Positions 11,638 to 23,392 of a stretch of 64,000 nt of DNA are shown here, one piece after another. Position 1 is the first letter of the stretch, and every line of letters starts with the position of its first letter. This DNA comes from Hericium rajendrae (taxonomy: Eukaryota > Basidiomycota > Agaricomycetes > Russulales > Hericiaceae): assembly GCA_033439255.1 (NCBI GenBank), contig CM065884.1:1860001-1924000 (forward strand). The letters run 5' to 3'. Made by a program: the position numbers and the translations under genes. The notes beneath the pieces were generated by a model, which saw only the letters and a program-made list of their open reading frames with translations, was not told where the DNA came from and did no database searches.

Positions 11638-12914
11638 ATGCCCTCTACCAACGGAGTCAATGGCGCACACGTCTCGCGGCCTCTCAAAGCCGGCATCTAC
11701 GCCCCCATCCCCACTTTCTTCCTCCCCGACGGCCAGGACTTAGGTGCGCGCATCGGATCGCGGGCTCTGCCCGGTGCTAATCCATTCTCTGCTTATCGGC
11801 TATCTTTATGCGTTGCAGATATCCCCTCGCTCGAGACTCACGTCGTCCGGACGGCCCAGGCAGGTGTGCCCCCGCTCCTTGCGGGCTCCATGGGCGAGGC
11901 CATACACCTCTCCCATGACGAGCGGCAGACGATAATCAAGGCGACGCGGAAGGCGTTGGATGCAGCGGGCCTGACACACGTGCCCATTATCGCCGGCGCG
12001 GGCGGCGGAAGCTTGCGCGAGACCGTGCTCCTTGGCGAGCAGGCCGCCGCGGCGGGTGCAGACTACTCCATCGTGATCACCAGCGGCTATTTCGCTGGTG
12101 CTCTGGCGGGCAACAGAAAGGCCCTTAAGGCATTCTATACTGAGGTCGCGGAGAAGAGTCCGATTCCGGTCATAATCTATAACTGTGAGTCCTGTGACCT
12201 CCTTTGAAGGCGCTAGGATCTGACATCTGTCCCCCTTAGACCCTGGGGCCAGTGGCGGGATCGACTTGGACTCTGATCTTATCACAGAGCTCGCGACGGA
12301 ATCATCGAATCTTTGCGGTGTGAAGCTGACGTGCGTAGTTAATCTGCCATCGTTTTGCTGATTTTATTGTAATTATCGTACCCAACAGATGCGGCAACGT
12401 CGGAAAGCTCACCCGCATTGCTGCCACTGTATCGGAGTCATCCTTTGCTGAGGCACACCCTCGCAAAAACCCTGATGCGCCATTCTTAGTCCTTGGTGGT
12501 TATGCGGACTTCATTCTGCCGTCGGCATCTGTGAACGGTCACGGCGCCATCACCGGTCTAGGCAACGTCACTCCCGTAAGCTACAGTACTTTTCTGACTG
12601 TACGCCCGACTGATCGACCCGCTACTTCAGCGTACAATTGTCAAACTGTACGAGCTGTCGGTGGCTGCCCAGAAAGACCCGTCGCTGCTGCCGGAGGCAC
12701 ACCGTCTCAGGGCATCGTCGGCCGTGCCGATTTCACCATCGCTAAAGCCTCAATATCGGGCACAAAGTTCTTGCTGGAGAAGCTGTATGGCTATGGCGGG
12801 GCGCCGCGGAAGCCCCTCCCGTCGATTGAGCCTGAGGCTGCAAATGCTCTCTGGGAGCATCCGCACGTGCAGGAGATCGTGCACGTAGAGAGAGAGTTGA
12901 GCGGAAAGCAGTAG
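11638..12914 (+). CDS. dihydrodipicolinate synthase-family aldolase
   Basis: Class I pyruvate aldolase of the DHDPS/NAL superfamily. In fungi such proteins act on 2-keto-3-deoxy or 4-hydroxy-2-oxo acids (for example L-KDR aldolase), not in lysine synthesis. Exons are 11638-11743, 11819-12184, 12240-12330, 12389-12575 and 12631-12914. Motifs: GIYAPIPTFF, AGSMGEAIHLSHDER, VPIIAGAGGGS, IYNYPGA (catalytic Tyr), CGVKLTCGN (Schiff-base Lys), GADYSIV, AKASISGTKFLLEKLYGYGG. The exon total is 1034 nt, not divisible by three. In the last exon the conserved PEAHRL and QGIVGRADF lie in different frames, needing one extra base near 12708. A 50-nt GT-AG segment 12661-12710 would restore frame if spliced, but it would delete conserved sequence. 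I treat the gene as functional with a probable one-base sequence error. Confidence 0.88.
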
Positions 12915-13958
12915 ATTGCATATATGGACGAGGGACAAAGAAGCTATATATTTCATTCTGTATGTCATGGTGATGGTAGGTGGTTGTTGAAGAATTTGAC
13001 CGCACCCCCTCCTTTGGCGGTCGGTCTACAACTGGCCTGCACCGTGAGTTCGCTACTGCGTAAAGCACTCGGGCTAGCCTCGGGTGGTCTGGACAATCGC
13101 GCTGAGTGCTTGACAATTTGTAGAAGGCAATTAATACCTTGATGTTTTTGAGTGCAGAAAGCTCCGCATTCATGCTATACCGACAGTTACGAAGTGTAGG
13201 CAGCTGATGTTATTATAAACTTTCGCAGGATGACGTCCGGCTAACGCCTTTTATGCCCCGGCTCTCGTCAACGTTACTGATATCCACGGAGAATCATGAG
13301 TACGTAGCACCTCTTTTAAGACTGTGATTGCGCTAATGCAGAGTGACATTGTCAAGTCACAGGTCGAACACAGCACCTAATTGTGAAAGTCGCACTGTAT
13401 GAAGTTGCCTGGCGCATGATACAGGACAGCCCTTTCTGAGAAAGTTGCAGTGTCAAAGAAGTTATGACACTCCCAACTTGCTGCTCTCTGACCGGAAACC
13501 GCTGACGTGCTGGGTTATGGTCCGTGGATACTTCCGATCTGGATGCACCTAAGATGGTTCGCGAGCACATGCGTGATGATGTGGGTCGAGACTCGACGTC
13601 CCTGCGAAAAGCTATATGAGTAGTGAGAGTCAAGACGGCTAGCGGTCCTCGATGTCGGGTGTTTTCCCCTACGTCCAGGTCAAACCTCATACAGTTTGTC
13701 GCTAATAGAGATCAAGGACGCAGCTGGCTGGAGACGGAGGTAAATCAGGTACAAGCCGAGAATCATATGGGGATCGGCCTGATATAGGAATTGCCGACAG
13801 ATCACCGCGCCAATCATCTGGTGAGAACGCGGGGTAAATTTAGTCACAAGCCTTTCCTTCCTCGAGCTCGGACGGGCCATCCACGTCCCCTCCTCTTCTC
13901 AACATCGATATCCCCTAGCTACCTGATTGTAGCAGGTAGCTCACCCCAGGTCCTTACG
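12915..13958. other. spacer upstream of transhydrogenase gene
   Basis: About 1 kb. Short frames on both strands have no protein-like composition. Presumably the aldolase terminator and the transhydrogenase promoter and 5' UTR; nothing specific recognised. Confidence 0.45.
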
Positions 13959-16900
13959 ATGGGACTCTTTGCGGCGAGCGCTACTTGTCGCTCGTGGAGG
14001 TCGTCGCCAAGCATCGTTCCCGCATTCACACATCGATGTAGACCAGGTGTGTATGCATTGGTCGTTCAGCAGATTGTGCAGGGAATAGACAGGTGACACG
14101 TAGCATGATAGTGACAGTGCGCTTTCGCACTTTTCATCGCTCTGCCATCGCACGCGATGTCAAGGAGACGAGTGCAACAGAGGAGGTTGAAGGCAGTACG
14201 TATCGAGTCATTTCTGCCGACGTTCAACAGCTGACGCGACGACGCCTGCTACAGGTATCCCGTATTCTTCGCTCACAGTTGGAGTTCCAAAGGAAACATA
14301 TCCAAATGAACGACGCGTTTCGCTGACGCCTCAGAACGTCGCGCTCCTGTACAAGAAGGGTTTCGCGAAGATTCTCATCGAACATGATGCTGGGCACGAA
14401 GCCCAGTTTCTCAACGACGCGTATGCGAAAGCCGGAGCTACCCTTGTTTCACGAGAGGAATGTGTTCAGCACATCGGACATCCTGCTGAAAGTCCGGCCA
14501 CCACTCAGCAAAGAGGCGGAGCACGTGAAGGAGGGCAGCACGCTCATTTCCTTCCTATACCCGAGGCAAAATAAAGAGATAGTGGATGCTCTTTCCAAGA
14601 GAAATGTCAATGCATTGGCGATGGACATGATACCCCGGATTTCTCGCGCACAGACTTTTGATGCTCTGAGGTATGTTGCACCAGTTCAAATCCTTCAGCG
14701 TAACACTGACATGATATGCCAGTTCAATGGCTAATATTGCTGGGTATAAAGCCGTACTAGAGGCTGCTAATCACTTTGGTCGTTACATGACTGGTCAAGT
14801 TACTGCTGCTGGGTAAGTTCCTTCCTTTTTGACCATATTCTAGATGGGCTAACTGCATCCATTTCATCAGAAAGGTATAATCTTACTGCGCTCGAGTCTT
14901 CTCTTCACTTCTCATGACGTGTCTAGATCCCGCCATGCAAAGTTTTAGTCATTGGTGCTGGTATCGCTGGTCTGAGCGCCATTGCAACAGCTCGTCGTCT
15001 AGGTGCCATCACTCGCGGCTTCGACACACGGTCCGCTGCACGCGAACAGGTCCAGTCTCTCGGTGCTGAATTTCTTGAAGTGTCTATCAAGGAGGAAGGT
15101 GGTGGTGGTGGAGGCTACGCGAAGGAAATGTCTAAGGAATTCATCGAGGCTGAGATGGCGCTTTTCATGGAACAATGCAAGGATGTCGACATCGTGGTTA
15201 CTACGGTCAGTTGCTATTTCATGTCCATCCCAGCTTTGTTTCTGAAGAAGGCAATAGGCTCTCATTCCTGGGAAACCAGCCCCAAAACTCATCACTAACG
15301 AGGTAACTATATGCGGTGCTCATCGTGGATTCAGACATTAATGCACGCCTTCCAGATGGTTGCAGCGATGAAGCAAGGTTCTGTTATAGTAGATCTTGCA
15401 GCAGAAACTGGCGGGAACTGCGAAGCCACTCGACCTGGAGAACTTCATGTTCACAGAGGAGTCACTGTTATCGGTAGGCTTCCGGTTTATTCATTGATGA
15501 GGACAAGTGTTTGATATCATGCGCAGGTTACACCGACCTTCCTTCAAGACTCCCCACCCAGTCTTCCACTCTTTATTCGAACAACATCACGAAGTTCCTC
15601 CTGTCAATGACGCCTCCAAACAGCCCGAACAGATTTGCGATCGATCTTTCCGACGAAGTCGTCCGTGGAGCAATCGTCATACACCACGGCAACCTGATAC
15701 AGCCCGTTCCCCGCGCCCCGGCCGTCGCGTCCGTGCCTCCACCCACGCACACCAAAGCCGAGGAGAAAAAGGCAGAAACACTGGCGATCACGCCTTGGCA
15801 AAAGGCCAAGCGTGAGGTCGCGCTTCTCACTACTGGCATGGGCGGCGTGGTTGCGCTCGGGAAGATGACAGGGCCGGTGTTCATGTCGAACTTCTTCACG
15901 GCTGGGCTTGCAGGTCTGATTGGATATCGCGTGGTCTGGGGCGTCGCACCGGCACTACATTCGCCATTGATGTCGGTTACCAATGCCATTTCAGGTATTG
16001 ATATCTCCCGGGCTGAAGGCGTTACTAGTCGTTAACCATGTGTTCGCTCAGGTATGGTTGGCATCGGAGGCCTGTTTGTCATGGGTGGAGGTTATCTCCC
16101 CGGCACGATACCACAGGCGTTGGGTGCCTTGTCCGTGCTGCTGGCCAGTGTCAATGTTTTCGGTGGTTTCGTCATCACGAAGCGCATGTTGGTCATGTTC
16201 AAGCGTGAGCTTAGTGTCTGACAATTTTTTGAAACTATCGTCATGCGTTTTAATCAGGTCGTGGCGATCCGCCCGATATACGTGGCTGTATGGCGTGCCT
16301 GCAGTAGTCTTCACGGGTGGCTTCTTAGCTGCCACTAGCACCGGCATGGCAGGTCTGGTACAAGCAGGCTATCTGACCAGCAGTCTCCTATGCATCGGTG
16401 CGTCGATGCCCTGCCGCGATTTCTCTGCAGGCGTCTAAGGCAATTGATAATCAGGCTCTTTGTCGGGTCTGGCCTCGCAGACCACCGCACGCCAAGGAAA
16501 CGTTCTCGGTGTCCTTGGTGTGAGCTCAGGTATCCTCGCGTCTCTTGCGGCGGTGGGCTTCGATCCGGAGGTACTTGCGCAGTTCGCGGCTGTGGCTGCC
16601 ATTGGTGGTACCGCCGGCACTATCATCGGTCGCAGGATTACCGCGACGGAACTCCCTCAGATGGTCGCAGCATTGCATTCGGTCGTTGGTCTCGCGGCAG
16701 TGCTTACGAGCATAGGAAGTGTGCTCCAAGGCGCGGACCATATCTCCACGCTGCATCTGGTTACGGCCTACCTCGGTGTCCTCATCGGTATGGATTTCGA
16801 TTCAAGGCATATGTCTATTTTCTCATAACATCCCACAGGCGGCGTAACCTTTACTGGCTCTATCGTCGCATTCCTCAAACTCGCAGGCAAGATGTCATCA

Positions 16901-18208
16901 AAGCCGCTTGTCCTCCCTGGACGACATCTCATCAACGGATCTCTGCTCGGGGCCAATATTGCCGGGCTAGGCGCGTTCTTGTCCATGGCGCCGTCCGCGC
17001 CAGCGATCGCGGCTGGGTTCCTCGGGTTGAACACTGTGCTTAGCTTCATCAAGGGTTATACGCTTACTGCGGCTGTCGGAGGGGCTGATATGCGTAAGTT
17101 TTCTGAGAGACGGTAATTTGCTTCGCTAACATTTGTTATTTCTAGCTGTGGTGATCACCGTGCTCAATGCTTACTCTGGCTTTGCACTGGTCGCTGAAGG
17201 TAATCGTGTTCTGTCATTCTGAAAGATGATATCTCAAAGTTCAATTCTTCAGGCTTCATGCTGGATAATCCCCTACTAACGACGGTCGGCTCCCTTATTG
17301 GTGTCAGTGGATCTATCTTGTCGTACATCATGGTCTGTGGTTCTACCTCACATTCGTCGATGATCTTCATCTCAGCCCTCTTCTCCAGTGCGTCGCCATG
17401 AATCGGAGCCTCACGAATGTGCTCTTTGGCGGAGCAGGAGCACAAGCTGCGCCCGACGACTACAAGATCGAAGGCAAAATCACGCAGACCAATGTCGACG
17501 AGGTCGTGGAGATGCTGGGTAATGCAGATAGCGTCATATTGGTTGGTCAACAAGCCAATATGCTCGTTTTCCTGCTGATTTGGTTTCTAGGTCGTTGGAT
17601 ATGGAATGGCCGTTGCGAAGGCACAGTATGCCATCTCAGAGATAACCTCCATCCTTCGGTCCAGGGGCGTCAATGTCCGATTCGCAATCCATCCCGTCGC
17701 AGGCCGTATGCCTGGACAGTGCAACGTCTTGCTGGCCGAGGCATCTGTGCCTTATGACAGTGCGTATATTCTCTTTGATCATACCGCAGCTCACTTACCG
17801 TCATTCTAGTCGTATTCGAGATGGACGAGATCAACGACGATTTTTCCGACACTGATGTCACGCTGGTCATAGGTGCCAACGATACCGTCAATCCTATCGC
17901 ACTGGAGCCTGGCAGCTCCATCGCCGGGATGCCCGTCCTGCACGCCTGGAAGAGCAAGCAGGTGGTCGTGATGAAGCGCGGAATGAGCAGTGGATATGGT
18001 ACGCAATGGACTTACCGATCGATAATGTATCCATGGTTGACTGTTTTATAGCGGACGTACCAAATCCTATGTTCTACATGCCGGGCACAAAGATGTTGTT
18101 CGGCGATGCAAAGGACACATGCGAAGGTAATTATTCAAATTTTTGGTGATGTTTTGTTACTCATCCTGCTGTATAGCTTTGAAGAGGGGCTTGGAGGTCA
18201 AGCCCTAA
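13959..18208 (+). CDS. NNT: mitochondrial NAD(P) transhydrogenase, 20 exons
   Basis: Proton-pumping transhydrogenase of the inner mitochondrial membrane, moving hydride from NADH to NADP+. About 1,072 residues. An Arg/Ser-rich presequence ([16 protein letters not shown], residues 1-50) is followed by the NAD-binding alpha domain ([26 protein letters not shown]), about a dozen membrane helices ([47 protein letters not shown]) and the NADP-binding domain ([29 protein letters not shown]). Exons: 13959-14046, 14118-14195, 14255-14670, 14723-14812, 14871-14874, 14927-15205, 15258-15302, 15356-15473, 15527-15994, 16052-16204, 16258-16397, 16455-16787, 16839-17093, 17146-17199, 17253-17332, 17389-17541, 17591-17759, 17810-17998, 18052-18126, 18177-18208. 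Exon 5 is only 4 nt. Exon 3 needs one base fewer near 14461 and exon 11 one more near 16276; the two cancel overall. Confidence 0.95.
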
Positions 18209-18635
18209 CTCGCTTGATTTGGAAAAGGACAATCACGGGGATGTGTAGGAGAAGATGTAATGTTGTAATGTATACGGGGGCGGATGTACGAGAGAGCATA
18301 TGCTCGTTGGTTTGTGATAGTAGGGTTGGTAAGTACAGCTATACCGTGGTGAGGTTCGGACTAAACGATACCGACTGCATCCCCCGGCGGAGCAGGTAGT
18401 TTTGTTACCATTGTACACGTTCGCTTTCTTCATATCTACGTATTTAATGTTGAATAAACATCCAGGTGCCTGATATTGCACAATCAAAATACAGTACATG
18501 AAAAGATCCTGGCATAGGCGCAACATATTGTAATGAAGATAGCGAAAGGACAGCAATAGCAAAGCAACGACAGGTGAAGAGACAGTACATAAAGCATAGC
18601 AAATCAAAAGCGAACGAAAACATATGTAAAGTGAT
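18209..18635. other. convergent 3' intergenic region
   Basis: 427 bp between the stop codons of the transhydrogenase (plus) and the DUF7918 gene (minus). AT-rich, with ATTTAATGTTGAATAAAC-like stretches suited to 3' processing from both sides. No coding signal. Confidence 0.5.
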
Positions 18636-19885
18636 TTATCTGCTTTTGTCGATGTCCGGACTGGAATACTGCCAAGCATACTCATCAGGCGCTTCAAATG
18701 ATCGATCGTACTCTGGGTCACCGTCTTTGAAGAAGTCCAGGTCTATCGCTGTGGTCGGGAACTGCGACGAAGCTGAGCTCTGAGGCGTGAGTTTCGGGGC
18801 TTTGTAGGGGGATCCACTTCGGACGAAAGCTATGGCAAGTCAGTGTGGCTGAGCAACGTCGCATCGTGGAAGTCTCTACATAGAACCTACCTCACGAGGT
18901 CTCTTTGGTGTCCTCTTCTGTGAACTCGTTCCTGCAGTTTCTGACACGGAAGTCTTCGCGGACTGAGGCGACTCAGATTCAGCGTTAGCTGCTGGACTTG
19001 TCTTCAGCTTGCGAGCGCCCGTCGCGGGAAGCACAACTTCAGAGCGAGGTTTCAACCCTTGGCCCTCGAGGAATTCTGTAGAAGAGACGCTCTAACTCAT
19101 ATTGTGAGCATGAATTACGTGTAGAAGACATACCTGCTGATCTATACCTGAAAACGAATTCCACCCACATTTCAGGTTGGCTCTTGTCATACGGCACGAT
19201 ATCCCACGTCGCCGGCTGCCGTTTCCTGGACTTGGTCGCCGAGCCGTATCTATCAGACGAATAAAGATGGGCGGATGGAAATTCTCTGGGCAGACATACC
19301 CAACGCGCACATCGAAGTACTTCCGCATGCCGCCCGCTGTATCAGGGATCTTTTGGAGCTCGAGCGGAGGAACGCGGCACACTCGTCGAACACGTCGTAT
19401 GGTCAGGACGATCATGCCACACTGCTTCAGGTCGACCTTCGTGCTAGCTGGGCCTTCCTGTGCTGTTCGGAGACAATGCTAATAAGGAACCGCCCAATTC
19501 TGACAGGAGATGATCAACTGCTCACCGTCCTCCTCAGGATTTGAGAACACGAACGGTCGTTCCGTGTCTTCTCCTGTTCTGACGCCAGACCGGAATGTTG
19601 TGCCCTTGCCATAAAGAAATCGTCCTCCAACTTTGAAACCATCAAGAGTGAGGTAGGATGCCGTGTCAACGCCCCCGTCATTGTCACTCCAAAATACGAC
19701 AAATTGCTTAACAAATCGGATCTCAGAGCGCGTTCAACTAAAAGACTCAATGGGCGTACCTTTCCCACTTCACTTGGTACCCAGCAGGAGACCCGGTGAG
19801 CCTCGTGGTCAACGCTGACTTCGTACTCCGGAAGCCTGGTCCCTTCGCAAGAGATCCAAGCGTCGAATCCACGATGGCTGACCAT
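18636..19885 (-). CDS. DUF7918-family protein
   Basis: Six exons on the minus strand (19885-19760, 19706-19526, 19462-19300, 19249-19134, 19075-18896, 18829-18636) give 319 residues with all phases agreeing. The N-terminal domain has the pattern I associate with the basidiomycete DUF7918 family: GFDAWISCEGTRLPEYEV, CWVPSEVGKQFVVFW, YLTLDGFKVGGRFLYGKG, RPFVFSN, GMIVLTIRRV and EMWVEFVFRYRSAEFL. The tail is Lys/Ser/Pro-rich (KTSPAANAESESPQ, KRTPKRP) and ends in an acidic stretch (IDLDFFKDGDPEYD), typical of a nuclear protein. Function is unknown. It is divergent from the AP endonuclease gene over about 0.36 kb. Family naming is from memory of the pattern, not a search. Confidence 0.82.
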
Positions 19886-20188
19886 GAAAGTTGGCGAGAT
19901 GAGATGGTGTGAGGAATATTGGCTCAAACAGCGAGTTGGAGAGCGCCCTCGATGCGCTCAGCGCAATAAGTGGTCCTGGAGAAAGATTGGAATGATTATG
20001 AGGGTCGGGCTTCATGGGTGTGTTGAATAGTCTCCATACCAAAGGTCACCTGGACCCGAAAGCACTGAATGAAGGCAGTACTTGAAAATTTGTTCTGGAC
20101 CAATTGTACGCTGGAAGAGGCTACTTCAAAGGCAACCCAAAGGCTCTCGCTGACCAGAGGTTGGCACGTCGCAAGAGTTCGAACACTA

Positions 20189-20194
20189 CACGTG
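20189..20194. promoter_or_regulatory. CACGTG E-box between DUF7918 and AP endonuclease genes
   Basis: Palindromic CACGTG in the divergent promoter, a binding site for Cbf1/USF-type bHLH factors. One such hexamer is expected about every 4 kb by chance, so this is only suggestive. Confidence 0.25.
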
Positions 20195-20244
20195 ATGCGC
20201 GTCTATGATGGACGCGTCGCGTCACATGAGCGCATCTAGGCGGC

Positions 20245-21665
20245 ATGCTCCCCCCTTTCTTGCGCGCGTCCACGTCACTGGCGAGGACTGCTTTCTTCGC
20301 TTCGACCTTTCAATATTGTCGACGTCTTCCTGCTGTCGCGTTGATGGCACCAAAACGCGCCGCGAGCTCCAAGAAGCGAAAGGCATCCGATACGGACACT
20401 GATGAGGGGCGTACTGCAAGCCCACCCGCCAGGTCGACGAAGAAGGCCAAAGCTGCTACTAGCGATGTAGAGGAGACTGACCTAGCCTCTCACCGACAGC
20501 CTACGAACAAAGTTCTACCAACTCGTATCACGTTTCCACCACAGGCAGAGAATACGACGCGAATTGCCTCATGGAACATATCCGGCCTAGCTGCCAGCCA
20601 GAAGAAGGTTTCGTACATGCCCCCACTATCCATGGATTTCCGCTCGCTAATCATGCTCAGGGGTTTAAATACTATGTCGAAGCGGAAGATCCAGATGTAC
20701 TCATATTGACCGAGACGAAAGTAGGTTCCATACTCCTTTTGCTTTGACAAGTATTGACTCTCAGGAGGTGAACAACGAGCCTGTGGATCCCAGCCTGTCT
20801 GACCGATTCCCATATCGCTATTGGTCAATATCTGAAAGGAAAACGTACTGTGAGCCTTGTGCTGTCTTGACTTCCAACCGTGTGACATGAACTATATACA
20901 GCTGGCACTGCCGTTCTGTCAAAGCATGAACCTCTCAGTGTTGATAAGACACTTCCAGGTCATCCAGACCCAAATTACGTCAAGGGTCGTATCGTAACGT
21001 TGGAGTTTGAGAACTACTATCTCGTCGCAACTTATGTCGTTAATGCTGGCCAGAAGTTGAAAGTATGGATTAGCGTGCGTTACATCTGGTTGGGAGCTGA
21101 TCCACAGTCTGGCAGACAATGAGCGAGAAGAAGCTTTGGAATCAACATTTCGAAGTTTATATTCGTGATCTGGACAAGAAGAAACCTGTCATATGGGGTG
21201 GTGATCTTAATGTTGCGCCGACCGAGAAAGGTAACGATCCTGACTTGCTCACTCCGTTGCAGATACTCAACTATCGTAGATTTGAAAAATGCCAAGCAGA
21301 ACTGGAATAAGACAGCCGGTTACACAGAGGAAGAGACGTCCTCATTCGCGAGGATTCTCAACCCGCCGGACTCGGTTGCCGGTGTAAACAAGTTTGTTGA
21401 CATTTGGCGAGAGCGACACCCAGAGGATCGCCACTACACATACTTTTCTTATAGATTTAACTGCAGAACCAAGGGTATTGGCTGGAGACTCGATGGGTGT
21501 AAGTCATGTTCGTTCTTGGAGATGTACTGACGTACTGAAGTATTGGCCTCAGTTGTTCTCAGCGAGCGCATTGCAAAGCGCGTGAAGATGTGTGAGATCA
21601 GAAGTGAGATCTACGGAGCTTCGGACCATTGTCCGGTGGTTCTGGAGATTGAGGGTTCTCTGTAG
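20245..21665 (+). CDS. AP endonuclease, exonuclease III family (APE1-like)
   Basis: Base-excision-repair nuclease cutting 5' of abasic sites. Exons from the internal ATG: 20344-20607, 20661-20720, 20765-20849, 20902-21062, 21116-21230, 21280-21498, 21553-21665, giving 338 residues. Family motifs in order: RIASWNISGL, DVLILTETK (metal-binding Glu), GTAVLSKHEPLSV, YYLVATYVVNAG, PVIWGGDLNVAPTEKDL (catalytic Asp/Asn), GYTEEETSSFARIL, FVDIWRERHP, TYFSYRF, KGIGWRLDG and GASDHCPVV (catalytic Asp-His). The leading Lys/Arg-rich KRAASSKKRKASD is a nuclear signal. An in-frame upstream ATG at 20245 adds 33 residues rich in Arg, Leu, Ser and Ala without acids (MLPPFLRASTSLARTAFF), which looks like a mitochondrial presequence, so dual targeting by alternative starts is likely. 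Confidence 0.94.
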
Positions 21666-22458
21666 ACTTGTGCTGCTCATATAACTGGACGGGCCCTATT
21701 CTTGGAGAGCGTTTGACCTAAAAATGTTCGGAGGTGGTCGACATGGTGGAAACAGTACGATCAGGTCAGACCGCCACACTGGCCGCTGTCTAATGATGGT
21801 GTTTTCGACGGCTCTTCAATCTCGGCGTTCATATACGCCGTTTTCGATGGTGTGCCTCCGAGTTCAAGGCACCCAATCTCCGCACGTGGGTCGCAATCTT
21901 TCACTTGTTCATTCAATCGGTGAGTTCTTCTTGGCCTCGACGCTAACGTTTCCCGAATTATTTCCTGGGGGGTCTTGACAGGTTTCCAATGTCAACGCGT
22001 CCGAACCTAACTCTGACCTGGAATACAGGCAGCTATGCGTCGAGAGGGCTGCCTTATATAATACGTGGTCCTTTGACACTCGCATCCTCCGGCGAGATAT
22101 TTCTATGGAAGATGCAAGTCGATCCGCCGAGTACGGCATGAGGTGACTGAGCTGCTCTTGTGCGTTTCACCGCCAGTTTGTTGATGCCTTTCACTTAGCC
22201 GTAGCTCCCGTGCGTCGGGAGTTTTACACCCGGCACTATTGGATGACCAGGGCCATTCGAAGGTCCCGAGACAGCAGTTGGACTAGTGCTGCCCCTTGTC
22301 TCGCTCACGTACAGGTATCCCAGTTGGTCCCGATTCCCGCCAGAAGATCCATATGTATCAAGTCTCGCCGTCGAGTCCACCATCTCCAAGCTCACGAGCC
22401 CTCTCTTCGCCGCGCAACAGCACCTCCTCAGATCACTTCAATCTCCACATTTCGACGC
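21666..22458. other. spacer, nothing recognised
   Basis: About 800 bp downstream of the AP endonuclease. Frames at 21724-21978 and 22210-22506 lack protein-like composition. A short imperfect hairpin (CTCCCG...CGGGAG near 22204-22222) is the only structure noticed. Confidence 0.4.
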
Positions 22459-23392
22459 AATGGGCTCAACTCTGTCTTCCGTTATGGATGCCGCCAATGC
22501 CGATAAGCAGGAGAAAGAGGCCAACGACGCACTGAATGCACTGATACAAATTTGCTGCGAGCGGGCAGGAGCTGTTCTACGATCACATCTGCTCCCCCAA
22601 CTTCTATGCTGGCCATGCAGATGAGCAAGGTTATTTACAAGTATTAATATATTCAGTGTGCTGCGGACAGCAACCCCGCAGGCATCTCATCAATTGTAAG
22701 TAGTGCATTCTTGTTCGATGCGTGACATCTACTGAATCTCCATCCTCAGCGACCCTCAAGGATTTCACCAGTCGCGACATATTGAGTAGTACCATTACTG
22801 ACTCGCGTGCATGCCCAACTTGCCGTGGCAGGTGGCAGTTATTAAGAGCTTCCTCACTTCCAGCATGGACTTCTTGTTGAGCAACTACAGCGCCAACCAG
22901 TCTTCTACCATTATGTATGCCCTCAGCATCGATGAACTTGGTGATCTCATGCGCATCGACACCGACTTCTATTCGTACGAATACGCCTCTGAAACTCTGA
23001 AGAACATCACCAAGAATGTGCTCGTCTGCAGCATCGTCGTTTCTTCAGCAGACGTCAAGGGGTTGATCCTCAATGATATCAACTCCATCGTGCAGACGCT
23101 GTACAGTTCCTCTGATGTGACCCTGCAGGCAAGTCACCATTCCCTTCCTCATTGAATAGGGAAGGGAGCTGAAAATTTGCGGGAAATAGATCAAGATTCG
23201 GGACCAGCTATAGGCCGGGTCCAGAAGTCTGAGGGAATCCAGAATCCACTTCAGGCTGCGAAGAACATCCTTCCTGCCTCCAATGCGAACTTTGTGGACC
23301 TGAAGAACCCAGAGCCGACCGACCCTGCGGCTGCTCCGGCGCGCGTGCAGCTTCCGAGGACCGCAGCCCACCTCACTAAGATCAACAACTGA
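22459..23392 (+). CDS. unrecognised protein gene, possibly N-myristoylated
   Basis: I do not recognise the family. A start at 22459 gives MGSTLSS, a good N-myristoylation consensus, then a charged helix (DAANADKQEKEANDALNALIQ). Further frames read LFYDHICSPNFYAGHADEQ, then after a likely intron ending near 22749 TLKDFTSRDILSSTITDSRACP, then VAVIKSFLTSSMDFLLSNYS up to SIVQTLYSSSDVTLQ, and a final exon to the stop at 23392 ending AAHLTKINN. These pieces are protein-like but lie in different frames. Joining them needs one base fewer in a G-run near 22564 and one more in a C-run near 22823, the same kind of break seen in conserved genes of this window. Exon structure is therefore provisional. A decaying gene is the alternative. 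Confidence 0.45.

Noticed and set aside
20902-21230. Possible frame break in the AP endonuclease at the LK/TMSEKK junction
   Set aside because: Careful phasing shows exon 4 ends at 21062 (aaa) and exon 5 begins at 21116 (aca). The junction is in frame and the exon total is a multiple of three.
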